64,000 nucleotides of DNA from Phytomonospora sp040655735. Its GTDB lineage: Bacteria; Actinomycetota; Actinomycetes; Mycobacteriales; Micromonosporaceae. Position 1 is the first letter of the stretch, and each line of letters starts with the position of its first letter. Positions 24,977 through 33,428 of this stretch are shown in pieces. The notes under the pieces are model-generated. The model ran no database searches. It had not been told where the DNA came from and saw only the letters and a program-made list of their open reading frames with translations. The stretch covers positions 152,708-216,707 of the forward strand of contig NZ_JBFAKK010000014.1 of the NCBI RefSeq assembly GCF_040655735.1, written 5' to 3'. The translations under genes were made by a program, and so were the position numbers.

Positions 24977-25669
24977 TCAGCGGGCTATCGAGATCCACAC
25001 CGCGGAGGCTTGCGCGAGGACGGTCCGGGCGGCTCCGTAGAGGGTCGTGGTGACCTTGGCCTTACGTCCCTCGGAGTGGTCGAGACGCCCCATGACCAGG
25101 CACTTCTCTCCCGCTTGTGGCATTTGCCTCACTTGCCCCGTGATGCGGCCCAGCAGGCGCGGAGTGACCTCCAGCTCGTTGGTCCAGCCGCCCGGGCAGT
25201 CGAGCGCGGCCCACACCATCGGCGGCGTCACATCCTCGGGCACTTGCCACACCGCGGCGGTGCGACCGTCGGGTATCCGACCCGGAAAAATTCGCAGTCC
25301 GTCGCCGCCGGGGCGCTCGGGGCCGCACGTGAAGCACGTCGGGAAGGGATGGTGGGCGAAGCCGGGGTAGGCGTCGCGGACGGCCATGGCCTCGTCGAGG
25401 GTGACCGGCGGCACGGGTTCGGTGTCGAGGGCGCCTTCGACGGCCTCGGCGATCAGAACCTCGCCGTGGTGCACCTGGACCGGATCCTGCCCCGAGAGGG
25501 TCAGCGGCGCCGACAGCGGCGGGGGAGTGCGAAGGGTCACGGTGACGGCCGGCCAGGCGCAGCGGGCGGCGATCAAACCGGAGGTATACCCGCCGTTGCC
25601 CGAATCGGGCGGGCCGTTGAAGCGCGGATCGAGCGTGATCGACTCGTTCACAGCAATTTCCCAGTCCAT
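24977..25669 (-). CDS. Hot-dog-fold thioesterase-like protein
   Basis: 230 residues with the ATG at 25669; a longer frame to 25792 would run over the neighbouring response-regulator start. The N-terminal half has FNGPPDSGNGGYTSGLIAA, and the C-terminal half carries ALDCPGGWTNE and then LLGRITGQVRQMPQAGEKC and ARTVLAQASAVWISI, the pattern of double hot-dog acyl-CoA thioesterase-like proteins. A CFTCGPERPGGDGLRIFPG loop with two cysteines lies between and may bind metal. Substrate unknown. It is divergent from the response-regulator gene with just 40 bases between starts. Confidence 0.75.
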   Translation of the reverse strand: MDWEIAVNESITLDPRFNGPPDSGNGGYTSGLIAARCAWPAVTVTLRTPPPLSAPLTLSGQDPVQVHHGEVLIAEAVEGALDTEPVPPVTLDEAMAVRDAYPGFAHHPFPTCFTCGPERPGGDGLRIFPGRIPDGRTAAVWQVPEDVTPPMVWAALDCPGGWTNELEVTPRLLGRITGQVRQMPQAGEKCLVMGRLDHSEGRKAKVTTTLYGAARTVLAQASAVWISIAR

Positions 25670-25709
25670 GTTAAGTGTGGATCCAGTGACTCTGGATGAA
25701 GATAGAGGT

Positions 25710-26417
25710 ATGCCGGTAGGGGACAAGAAGGAGACCGAGGCGACGCTTCTGGTCGTCGAGGACGACCCGAACATCTGCGAGCTGTTGGCCACGAGCCTGC
25801 GCTACGCGGGCTTCGCCGTGCACACGGCGACCGGCGGCGAGGAGGCCGTCCGCGCCGTCTCGCGCCACCGCCCGGACCTGATCGTGCTCGACGTGATGCT
25901 CCCCGACTTCGACGGTTTCGAGGTCGCCCGGCGCGTCCGCTCGGGCTCCGACCGCACCCCGATCGTGTACCTGACCGCGCGCGACGCCACCGAGGACAAG
26001 GTCCGCGGGCTCACGCTCGGCGGCGACGACTACGTCACCAAGCCCTTCAGCCTCGAAGAGGTCATCGCGCGCCTGCGCGCGGTCCTGCGCCGCACCCAGG
26101 GCGACATCACGCCGCCGCCGAGGCTGAAGTACGCCGACCTCGAACTCGACGAGGAGACCCACGAGGTGTGGCGGGCCGGCCGCTCGGTGCAGCTGTCGCC
26201 GACCGAGTTCAAGCTGCTGCGCTACTTCATGGTCAACGCCGGCCGCGTCCTGTCGAAGTCGCAGATCCTCGACCACGTGTGGCGCTACGACTTCCGCGGC
26301 GACGACGGCATCGTCGAGTCCTACGTGTCGTACCTGCGCAGAAAGATCGACAACACCGAACCCCGGCTGATCCAGACGCTGCGGGGCATCGGCTACGTAT
26401 TGAGGTCACCCCAGTAG
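25710..26417 (+). CDS. OmpR/PhoB-family response regulator (MprA-like)
   Basis: 235 residues. Receiver domain: acidic pocket E17/D18/D19 (VVEDDPN), phospho-acceptor Asp61 in VLDVMLPDFDGFEV, and the conserved Lys in YVTKPFSLEE. The winged-helix DNA-binding domain (about 135-232) has LSPTEFKLLRYFMVNAGRVLSKSQILDHVW and ends LIQTLRGIGYVLR. The sensor gene starts directly after the stop, and a HtrA-type protease gene follows. This order, mprA-mprB-pepD, is the envelope-stress module of mycobacteria, so a similar role is inferred. The start at 25710 was preferred over upstream codons that overlap the divergent gene. Confidence 0.92.
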   Translation: MPVGDKKETEATLLVVEDDPNICELLATSLRYAGFAVHTATGGEEAVRAVSRHRPDLIVLDVMLPDFDGFEVARRVRSGSDRTPIVYLTARDATEDKVRGLTLGGDDYVTKPFSLEEVIARLRAVLRRTQGDITPPPRLKYADLELDEETHEVWRAGRSVQLSPTEFKLLRYFMVNAGRVLSKSQILDHVWRYDFRGDDGIVESYVSYLRRKIDNTEPRLIQTLRGIGYVLRSPQ

Positions 26418-28046
26418 ATGAAGGACACCGTTCTCGGCAGGCCCGTCAGCTCCGTTCGCGGTGGCTGGCAGCGCACCCCCCTGCGGGTGAAGCTGATGGC
26501 CGCCGTCCTGCTGCTCGTCGCGATCGCGCTGGTCCTCATCAGCGTGGTGAGCGTGACGAGGCTCAACTCCTACCTGCAGGACCGGGTCGACGGTGAACTC
26601 ACCGGGCGGGTCAAGACGGGCCTCATCAAGGTCAACTTCGACACCGGGCAGTTCCAGGGACTGCCGTCGGACTACTCGCTCATCGTGATGCGCGGGGCGG
26701 TGGCCTACCGCTTCAAGGACGACGTCAAGTACCAGGTCGAGCAGCTTCCCTACACGACCGACAACCCCGACCCGCAGGTCATCGAGGGCAGCCTCGAAGC
26801 GCACCTCAACCAAGAGCCCTACACGGTCGTCGCCGCCGACGGAAAGACCCGCTGGCGCGTGGTCTCCCGGCTGGTGACCGACCAGAGCACCAACGAGATG
26901 TTCCTCGCCGCGATCGCCGTCGACCTCACCGAGGCCGACACCATCGTCGCGCAGCTGACCACCATCAACCTCCTCGTCGGCGGCGCCGTGCTCGCCGCGG
27001 TCGCCGCGATCGGCATCGCCATGGTCCGCGCGAGCCTCCAGCCGTTGCGGCAGATGGAGGCAACGGCCGCCGCGATCGCCGCCGGGGACCTGTCGAAGCG
27101 CGTGCCGCAGCACGACGTGCGCACCGAGGTCGGGCAGCTTGGCGCGGCCTTGAACACGATGCTCAGCCAGATCGAGACGGCCTTCGCCGCCAGCGCGGCC
27201 TCCGAGGCGCAGGCGCTGAGTTCGGAGGAGCGGATGCGGCGTTTCGTCGCCGACGCCAGCCACGAGCTGCGCACACCGCTGACGACCGTGCGCGGATTCG
27301 CCGAGTTGTACCGGCAGCGCGGGGGAAGCGCCGAGCCCGAGGAGGTCGCCACCTCCATGCGGCGCATCGAGGAGGAGGCCAAGCGCATGGGCCTGCTCGT
27401 CGAGGACCTGCTGCTGCTGGCGCGCCTCGACCGGGAGCGCCCCGTCCAGTCGGAGCCGGTCGACATGCTCGGCCTGGCCGTCGACGCGGTGTCGGGCGCG
27501 AAGGTCACCGTCCCCGGCCGGCCGCTGGAACTGCGCGTCGGCAAGGGCCCGCTGATGGTCCTGGGCGACGAGCTGCGGCTGCGCCAGGTGCTGTCGAACC
27601 TGCTCGACAATGCCATCGCGCACACGCCGCCGGACACGCCCGTCGAGGTGCGCGTGTACGCCGAGGCGCCCTACGTCTTCCTCGAAGTCTCCGACGACGG
27701 TCCGGGCATGACGCCCGAGCAGGCCGAGCGGGTCTTCGAGCGCTTCTACCGCGCCGATCCCGCGCGCGGCCGCAAGGCCGGCGGGTCGGGGCTCGGGCTG
27801 GCGATCGTCGCCGCGCTCGTGGCCGCCCACAATGGACAGGTCACAGTGGACACCCAGCTGGGGGTCGGCACGGTCTTCCGGGTCCGGCTCGACATCGACC
27901 CCGCCGCCCTCGAAGGCGACGACGAGCCCGATGAGCAGGGCGAAGACGGTGACGACGGCGACACCGTGAGCCCCGGCGAGCGGGTTTCAGGCGTGTCGGT
28001 GGTCCCTCTCCCAGGCAACTCGCAGGACGGCTCCAGCGACACCTGA
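26418..28046 (+). CDS. Sensor histidine kinase (MprB-like)
   Basis: 542 residues. Transmembrane helix 1 at about 24-46, a 125-residue extracytoplasmic sensor domain, helix 2 at about 177-198, HAMP (about 200-250), HisKA with the phospho-acceptor His282 in DASHELRTPLTTVRGF, and the HATPase_c domain. The last shows LSNLLDNAIAHTPP (N box), DDGPGMTPEQAERVFERFYR (G1/F) and GGSGLGLAIVAAL (G2). A charged tail (about 498-542) ends the protein. The start codon follows the regulator stop without a gap, so the two are co-translated. It presumably senses envelope state and phosphorylates the upstream regulator. Confidence 0.95.
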   Translation: MKDTVLGRPVSSVRGGWQRTPLRVKLMAAVLLLVAIALVLISVVSVTRLNSYLQDRVDGELTGRVKTGLIKVNFDTGQFQGLPSDYSLIVMRGAVAYRFKDDVKYQVEQLPYTTDNPDPQVIEGSLEAHLNQEPYTVVAADGKTRWRVVSRLVTDQSTNEMFLAAIAVDLTEADTIVAQLTTINLLVGGAVLAAVAAIGIAMVRASLQPLRQMEATAAAIAAGDLSKRVPQHDVRTEVGQLGAALNTMLSQIETAFAASAASEAQALSSEERMRRFVADASHELRTPLTTVRGFAELYRQRGGSAEPEEVATSMRRIEEEAKRMGLLVEDLLLLARLDRERPVQSEPVDMLGLAVDAVSGAKVTVPGRPLELRVGKGPLMVLGDELRLRQVLSNLLDNAIAHTPPDTPVEVRVYAEAPYVFLEVSDDGPGMTPEQAERVFERFYRADPARGRKAGGSGLGLAIVAALVAAHNGQVTVDTQLGVGTVFRVRLDIDPAALEGDDEPDEQGEDGDDGDTVSPGERVSGVSVVPLPGNSQDGSSDT

Positions 28047-28070
28047 GCTTGCCGCCCCATAGTTCAACTC

Positions 28071-29333
28071 ATGAACGAGCCGCAAGCACCAGCCACTCCG
28101 GAGCCCTCGCAGCGCCCGGAAGAAACGCAGCCACCCGTGGCTCCGGCCGAGGCCGCGGCATCGACCGAGGCCCTGCCCGAGACCGCGGCGACGCCGAGCT
28201 CCCCCGACCCTTCCCCGGAGATCATCCACCCGCCGTCGCCTCCCGTGCCCGCTTCTTACGGACCTGCGGTTGCTTCCGGCGCGGCGGCCAACACCCCGCC
28301 GCCGGTCACCGGTCCCGCCTCCCATCCGCTCGCCGCGCAGGCGCCGATGTGGGCGAGACCCGCGCAGGCCCCTGTTCCGCAGGCCCCCCAGCGTCCGGCG
28401 TTCCCGCCCGCGCAGGGCTCCGGTTACTCAGGCCCGCCGCCGATGCAGCACCACGCGCCGCAGGGCTTCACCCCCTACGGCGGGCCGTCGGCCGCCTACC
28501 CGCCGACCGCGCAGTTCCCGGCGCAGCCGCCGCGGCAGCAGACGTCGGTGTGGCGCAAGCCCCTGGCGATCGGCGCGATGGTCGCCGCGCTGGTCGTGGG
28601 CTCCGCGAGCGTCGGCGGTGTGGCCGGTTACCTCGCCGCCGAGGGCAACGAGGGCACCACGGCCTCCTCGCCGTCGACGGCCGTCGCCGACGGCGTGACC
28701 ATCGCCGACGTCGCCGCGAAGGTTCAGCCGAGCGTCGTGGTCATCTCCACGCAGCAGGCCGAGGGATCCGGTGTCGTGCTCGACACCTCCGGCAACATCC
28801 TCACCAACAACCACGTCGTGTCGACCGCCGCCAACGGCACCGTGCAGGTGAAGTTCGCCGACGGCTCGACCGCCGACGCCAAGGTCGTGGGCACCTCGCC
28901 GGACAACGACCTCGCCGTCATCAACGTCGGCGCGAGCCCGCAGCTGACACCGATCAGCTGGGGTGATTCCGAGGGCCTGCGCGTCGGGGACACCGTTCTC
29001 GCGCTCGGTTCGCCCCTCGGTCTCGAAGGGTCGGTGAGCGCCGGAATCGTCAGCGCCCTCGACCGCGCCATCAGCGTCGGGGCCGAGAACGAGAACCCCT
29101 TCCAGCGCGGCGGCAGCACACCCACCACATTGGACGGACTGATCCAGACCGACGCCGCCATCAACTCCGGCAACTCCGGCGGCGCCCTCGTCAACGGCCG
29201 CGGCGAACTCGTGGGCGTCAACACCGCCATCGCCACCGACGGCTCCGGCTCCGGCTCCATCGGCGTCGGCTTCGCGATCCCGTCGAACACCGCCAAGTCG
29301 GTCGCGGAGCAGCTGATCGCGCAGGGTTCTTAG
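28071..29333 (+). CDS. HtrA/PepD-type membrane-anchored serine protease without a PDZ domain
   Basis: 420 residues. A Pro/Ala-rich cytoplasmic region (1-160) precedes one membrane helix (about 163-186) and a trypsin-like protease domain. The catalytic triad is His248 (LTNNHVV), Asp280 (DNDLAVI) and Ser369 (NSGNSGGAL). The protein stops at AEQLIAQGS, just where a PDZ domain begins in HtrA/PepD homologues, so the regulatory PDZ is missing. The stop lies within a short direct repeat (GGTTCTTAGGTTCCTGG), which could mark a deletion. It follows an MprAB-like pair by 24 bases, as pepD does in mycobacteria, suggesting envelope protein quality control. Confidence 0.9.
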   Translation: MNEPQAPATPEPSQRPEETQPPVAPAEAAASTEALPETAATPSSPDPSPEIIHPPSPPVPASYGPAVASGAAANTPPPVTGPASHPLAAQAPMWARPAQAPVPQAPQRPAFPPAQGSGYSGPPPMQHHAPQGFTPYGGPSAAYPPTAQFPAQPPRQQTSVWRKPLAIGAMVAALVVGSASVGGVAGYLAAEGNEGTTASSPSTAVADGVTIADVAAKVQPSVVVISTQQAEGSGVVLDTSGNILTNNHVVSTAANGTVQVKFADGSTADAKVVGTSPDNDLAVINVGASPQLTPISWGDSEGLRVGDTVLALGSPLGLEGSVSAGIVSALDRAISVGAENENPFQRGGSTPTTLDGLIQTDAAINSGNSGGALVNGRGELVGVNTAIATDGSGSGSIGVGFAIPSNTAKSVAEQLIAQGS

Positions 29334-29360
29334 GTTCCTGGGTTCTTAGGTTCCTGGCCG
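29322..29360 (+). repeat. Direct repeat at the protease stop codon
   Basis: GGGTTCTTAGGTTCCT occurs twice head to tail, the first copy containing the TAG stop. It is a possible footprint of a deletion that removed a PDZ-coding segment. Confidence 0.6.
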
Positions 29361-29454
29361 TGGGGCGCGAGCCGCGCGGCGGCGGGCGCCGGGCATCCGG
29401 CGTGGGGCGCCTGGTGCCGCGGGAACCACACAGACCACATTCCCTCCCCGATAC

Positions 29455-29498
29455 GGGCGGTGGAAGGCCTTGGGCAGCCTTCCACCGCCCGGCTTTTT
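29455..29498 (+). terminator. Rho-independent terminator of the mprAB-pepD-like operon
   Basis: A perfect 14-bp stem (29455-29468 with 29477-29490), 8-base loop, followed by GGCTTTTT. Confidence 0.92.
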
Positions 29499-29784
29499 GG
29501 TATCGAGGGCAGAAGGGCAGAAGGCACGAGGCCAGACGGCCAGACGGACAGAAGGGCGGGGAGGGCGGCGGGGGAGGCGGCTGCCGTTCGTCAACGCGTC
29601 CTTGGTGTTGCGGGGAGGCCTGCGGGTGGGCGGAGCGGATGTTGTGGCAGAGGTGGAGGGACGGCTTGCCAGTGGCGGAGCGGGTCGGCTCAGCCGTGCT
29701 GAGGTCGCCGGACGACGCCGAACGAGATCGTCTGAAGGAGCGGGGATCAGCGCCAAGCCGCCTTGGCCGGCGGCGAAGCTTCGG

Positions 29785-29820
29785 CCGCGAGCCGCGAGCC
29801 GCGAGCCGCGAGCCGCGAAC
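29785..29820 (+). repeat. 7-bp tandem repeat GCGAGCC, about five copies
   Basis: Uninterrupted copies of GCGAGCC just upstream (in plus-strand coordinates) of the HEAT-protein gene end. Confidence 0.8.
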
Positions 29821-29913
29821 CTGCGTTGCTTCCTGCGGCAAAGCCACCAATGCCCGCCCACCGGGCGCTGCCGGAGGGCGCCCGGCCCGCGCTGTCGCTC
29901 GGCGGCTGCGGTT

Positions 29914-30264
29914 CTACGGTTTTCCGGCCTCGTTCGCGGGTGGGCGTTGGCCCCACTCCCACAGCATCCGGCGTGCCGGTTTGGTGTCCAGCAGCCGAAG
30001 GCCCTCGACCGCCCAGAACTCGAGTCGGTCGTCTCCGCTGCGCAGTTGGGCGGCGAGGAACTCGAACGCGTCGGGCGACTTGGCCTTCTCGACCAGTTCC
30101 AGCAGCCAGCAGCGCAGACCGCGGTCCTTCTCGACGGCGAACTCCTCCATCAGCTCCGCGACATGCTCGCCGGCGACCGGCGCCAACGCCCAGAAGCCGT
30201 CCTCGGCGAGCTGGGGATCGTGCTTGCGCATCAGGCGCATGGCATCCCGAAATCGCCGGCTCAT
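29914..30264 (-). CDS. Small HEAT-repeat-like protein
   Basis: 116 residues, all helical. Repeated helix pairs are visible: FWALAPVAGEHVAELMEEFAVEKD, GLRCWLLELVEKAKSPDAFEFLAAQL and RSGDDRLEFWAVEGLRLLDTKPARRMLWEWG (each given in overlapping outline). The pattern fits a HEAT/armadillo-type scaffold of about three units, as in small actinobacterial HEAT proteins of unknown role. Codon bias is normal. No enzymatic motif is present. It is isolated between two non-coding intervals. Confidence 0.7.
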   Translation of the reverse strand: MSRRFRDAMRLMRKHDPQLAEDGFWALAPVAGEHVAELMEEFAVEKDRGLRCWLLELVEKAKSPDAFEFLAAQLRSGDDRLEFWAVEGLRLLDTKPARRMLWEWGQRPPANEAGKP

Positions 30265-30523
30265 CGGTCAAGGCTAGCCAGGACGCCCGGAACTGCTCTG
30301 TCGGCGGTGAACGAGGGTGCTCCCATGCCGAGCGAAAATCGCCTCGCCCTTGCCGCTCGGCACTCGCCGCCGGCTCGCCAAGCGCGCACCGGCCGGCCCT
30401 GCCGCCCGCGCAGCTCCTCGGCGAGCGCTGCTCCCCACCGAAAGCGTGGGCCGGCCGTGCCTTCAACCCCTCCGCCGTGGGCCGCCACTCAGCCCGGCGA
30501 TGCAGCAATCCACCCGCCTGCCC
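30265..30523. other. 259-base intergenic region with a weak dyad
   Basis: It contains 8-base arms GCCGAGCG / CGCTCGGC at about 30334-30363, possibly a terminator for the clamp paralogue; nothing else was recognised. Confidence 0.35.
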
Positions 30524-31744
30524 TCACTCCGTCCAACGCAGAGTCCGCAGCAGCTGCCGGAACTCCGTCGCCTTCCCGGCCTGCGCCCTCCCCGCGCCAC
30601 CTCCGCGCTTCCCCGCCTTCGCCTTCCCCGCAGCGCCGTCGGCCCCCGCACCGCCGCCCGCGTCCCCGCCCCCATCCCGCTCCCCCGTCACCAGGACGCG
30701 CTGGCCGGCGGCGTCGACCGAGAACACCGTCACCGGCGCGTCGACGGCGGCGAGGGCCTCGGCGATGTACACCGGGTTGAACGCCAGCCGCAGCGGTTCC
30801 CCCTCGTACTCGCACGCGATCGTCTCGGTGCCGTCGGCGGTGCCCTCGGGGCTCCCCGACTCCACGGTGAGGCGACCGTCCTGGGCGATGAGGCGGAGGC
30901 GGGCGTCGCGGTCGGCGACCAGCGACACGCGTCTGGCGGCCAGGGCGAGGGCGGCGGTGTCGACGCGCAGCCGCGTCGGGTATTCCAGCGCGATGAGGGC
31001 CCGCAGGTCGGGGAGGTGGCCGTCGAGGACGCGGCTGACGCTCGACCGTTCCCCCGCGGTGAAGCCGATCAGCCCGACCGTGCCCTCCTCGTCGACGTTG
31101 GCGCCGATCGTCACCTCCCCGCCGACGGCGCCCAGCGACTTCGCGAGGGCGGCGAGGGTTCTGGCCGGCACGAGGGCCTTGGCGGGGGCGGTGTGCTTCG
31201 GCCGCCAGTCGAGGTCGGCGACGGCCATCCGGTAGCGGTCGGTGGCGGCCAGCCCGATCCGTTCGGCGAGCGCGAGTTCGATGCCCGTGAGCACCGGCAG
31301 GGTGTCGTCGCGGCCGGCGGCGACGGCGGTCTGCGCCACGGCGTGCGAGAACGCGGCCGCGTCGGCGACCCCGGCGACCGCGGGCATCGGGGGCGGCGTG
31401 GGGTAGTCCTCGACGGGCATGGTCGGCAGGTGGAAGCGGACCTCGCCGCACACCAGCCTGGCCCGGCCCATCTCGACGCTGAACTCGACCCGCTCGGCGG
31501 GCAGCGCGCGGGCGATGTCGGCCAGCACACGCCCGGGCACCAGGGCCCGTCCGGGCTCGGCGACGGTCGCGGGAACGGAGATGCGGCTCGACGTCTCGTA
31601 GTCGAAGCAGGAGATGTCGAGCCGCTCGCCCTCGGCCTCGATCAGCGCGCACGACAGCGACGGGACGGTGGGCCGGATGGGGACGTTGCGGGTTCCCCAG
31701 CGGACCGCCTCGGTGAACGCTTCGTGTTCGATCCGTGCCTTCAC
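30524..31744 (-). CDS. DNA polymerase III beta sliding-clamp paralogue
   Basis: 406 residues from a GTG at 31744 with AAAGGAG upstream. The three clamp domains can be followed: domain 1 with LEAFTEAVRW-like start and FDYETSSRISV, domain 2 with PVLTGIELALAERIGLAATDRYRMAV, domain 3 with LIAQDGRLTVESGS and LAFNPVYIAEALAA. The second-domain TDRYR motif is highly characteristic of DnaN. Unlike DnaN it lacks the usual hydrophobic MPMRL-type C-terminus, and instead has an Ala/Gly/Lys-rich linker (about 355-390) and ends RQLLRTLRWTE. Far from a dnaA locus and beside glpK, it is a second clamp whose role is unknown. Translation is divergent in spirit from dnaN but the fold is clear. Confidence 0.85.
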   Translation of the reverse strand: MKARIEHEAFTEAVRWGTRNVPIRPTVPSLSCALIEAEGERLDISCFDYETSSRISVPATVAEPGRALVPGRVLADIARALPAERVEFSVEMGRARLVCGEVRFHLPTMPVEDYPTPPPMPAVAGVADAAAFSHAVAQTAVAAGRDDTLPVLTGIELALAERIGLAATDRYRMAVADLDWRPKHTAPAKALVPARTLAALAKSLGAVGGEVTIGANVDEEGTVGLIGFTAGERSSVSRVLDGHLPDLRALIALEYPTRLRVDTAALALAARRVSLVADRDARLRLIAQDGRLTVESGSPEGTADGTETIACEYEGEPLRLAFNPVYIAEALAAVDAPVTVFSVDAAGQRVLVTGERDGGGDAGGGAGADGAAGKAKAGKRGGGAGRAQAGKATEFRQLLRTLRWTE

Positions 31745-31802
31745 CGTCGTCTCCTTTGGCTTCGTGTCATCTCTCCGACACGGTGCCACCGGGGTGCGAC
31801 AG

Positions 31803-33275
31803 CTACGCGGCCCAGCCCATCGAGCGCTTGACGGCCTTGAGCCAGCGCGCGTAGTCGCGGTCGCGGTCGCGTTCGGGCCGCCAGGTCACGTCGGCGCGCC
31901 ACTGCGCCCGCAGCGTGTCCAGGTCGGGCCACAGCCCCACGGCGAGCCCGGCGGCGTAGGCGGCGCCCAGCGCGGTCGTCTCGGGTACGGCCGGCCGCAC
32001 GACGGGGACGCCGAGGATGTCGGCCTGGGTCTGCATGAGCAGCGAGTTGACGGTCATGCCCCCGTCGACGCGCAGTTCGCTCAGCTCGACACCGGAGTCG
32101 GCGCGCATCGCGTCGGCGACCTCACGGGTCTGCCAGCACGTCGCCTCCAGGACGGCCCGGGCGATGTGCGCCTTGGTGATGTAGCGGGTCAGGCCGCAGA
32201 TCACCCCGCGCGCGTCGGAACGCCAGTGCGGCGCGTAGAGCCCGGAGAACGCCGGCACGATGTAGCAGTCGCCGGTGTCGTCCACAGAGGACGCCAGCGC
32301 CTCGATCTCGTCGGCGCTGTCGATGATGCCGAGGTTGTCGCGCAACCACTGCACGAGCGCGCCGGTGATCGCGATCGACCCTTCCAGGGCGTACACCGGG
32401 GCCTCGTCGCCGATCCGGTAGGCCAGCGTCGTCACCAGCCCCGCCTTGGACGCCACCGGCGTCTCACCGGTGTTGAGCAGCAGGAAACTGCCCGTCCCGT
32501 AGGTGTTCTTGCCCTCGCCGGGCGCGAAGCAGGTCTGCCCGAACAGCGCCGCCTGCTGGTCGCCGAGCGCGCCGGCCACCGGGATCCCGGCGAGCTCGCC
32601 GCCGGCCTGGCCGTAGATCTCCACCGAGGAACGGATCTCGGGCAGCATCTCGCGCGGCACACCGACCGCGTCGAGCAGCTCGTCGTCCCAGTCCAGTGTG
32701 GACAGGTTCATCAGCATCGTGCGCGAGGCGTTCGTCACGTCGGTGATGTGCCGCCCGGTCAGCTTGAAGATGAGCCACGAGTCGACCGTCCCCGCGCAGA
32801 TCTCACCCGCCTCGGCGCGCTCGCGCAGCCCGTCGACGTTGTCGAGCAGCCACCGGATCTTCGGCCCTGCGAAGTAGGTCGCCAGCGGCAGCCCCGTCAC
32901 CGCACGGAACCGGTCCTGCCCGCCGTCCTCGGCCAGCTCGCCGATCAGCGCGTCGGTGCGCGTGTCCTGCCACACGATCGCGTTGTGCACCGGCTCACCG
33001 GTCCGGCGGTCCCACAGCACCACCGTCTCGCGCTGGTTGGTGATGCCGATGGCCGCGACGTCGGCCGCCGACAGCCCCGCCTTCGCGATCGCGCCCGTGG
33101 TCACCTCCAGCGCGTCGCGCCAGATCTCGTTCGCGTCGTGCTCCACCCACCCCGGACGCGGGAAGTGCTGGGTCAGTTCACGCTGCTCGACGGCCACCAC
33201 CGCCCCGTGCTCGTCGAACACGATGCACCTGGTCGACGTGGTCCCCTGATCGATGGCGGCGACATGCTGGGTCAT
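31803..33275 (-). CDS. glpK: Glycerol kinase
   Basis: 490 residues, full length. It phosphorylates glycerol with ATP to sn-glycerol 3-phosphate. FGGY-family motifs: AAIDQGTTSTRCIVFD (6-21) with the ATP-binding loop, the glycerol contacts NQRETVVLWDRRTGEPVHNAIVWQDTR (shown in outline, about 76-102), YGTGSFLLLNTG (about 261-272) and DGGMTVNSLLMQTQADIL (about 404-421) for the adenine pocket. No glpF or glpD gene is adjacent. The start is 153 bases from the divergent ABC exporter gene, with a long dyad between. Confidence 0.97.
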   Translation of the reverse strand: MTQHVAAIDQGTTSTRCIVFDEHGAVVAVEQRELTQHFPRPGWVEHDANEIWRDALEVTTGAIAKAGLSAADVAAIGITNQRETVVLWDRRTGEPVHNAIVWQDTRTDALIGELAEDGGQDRFRAVTGLPLATYFAGPKIRWLLDNVDGLRERAEAGEICAGTVDSWLIFKLTGRHITDVTNASRTMLMNLSTLDWDDELLDAVGVPREMLPEIRSSVEIYGQAGGELAGIPVAGALGDQQAALFGQTCFAPGEGKNTYGTGSFLLLNTGETPVASKAGLVTTLAYRIGDEAPVYALEGSIAITGALVQWLRDNLGIIDSADEIEALASSVDDTGDCYIVPAFSGLYAPHWRSDARGVICGLTRYITKAHIARAVLEATCWQTREVADAMRADSGVELSELRVDGGMTVNSLLMQTQADILGVPVVRPAVPETTALGAAYAAGLAVGLWPDLDTLRAQWRADVTWRPERDRDRDYARWLKAVKRSMGWAA

Positions 33276-33343
33276 GGGGGAGAGTGTGCCGGATCACGCG
33301 GCGTGGCGGGGATGCACCCACGGTCGCCGGGCCGCCCCCGCCA

Positions 33344-33369
33344 ACTGTCACGGCCCGCTCCGTGACAGT
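33344..33369. promoter_or_regulatory. 26-bp operator-like dyad between glpK and the ABC exporter
   Basis: ACTGTCACGG and CCGTGACAGT are perfect 10-base arms separated by 6 bases, centred in a divergent intergenic region. It is likely a regulator site; the regulator is unknown. Confidence 0.55.
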
Positions 33370-33415
33370 CCGCCCAGGCCCGCCCGACGCGAACGTCACC
33401 CCCGAACCCATCCCG

Positions 33416-33421
33416 TAGGGT
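33416..33421 (+). promoter_or_regulatory. -10 box of a leaderless promoter (ABC ATPase)
   Basis: TAGGGT ends 7 bases before the ATG at 33429; only a run of C precedes the start. Confidence 0.45.
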
Positions 33422-33428
33422 GCCCCCC

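Larger units (their letters stand above)
29334..29913. other. Gene-free, low-complexity interval
   Basis: 580 bases holding the direct repeat, a strong terminator at 29455, an AGACGG/AGAAGG-rich microsatellite-like stretch at about 29507-29580 and a 7-bp GCGAGCC array. No frame has protein-like composition. Confidence 0.6.

Noticed and set aside
29334..29913. Frameshifted PDZ-coding remnant after the protease
   Set aside because: All three forward frames were read; none shows the GIxPGDxI-type PDZ pattern.
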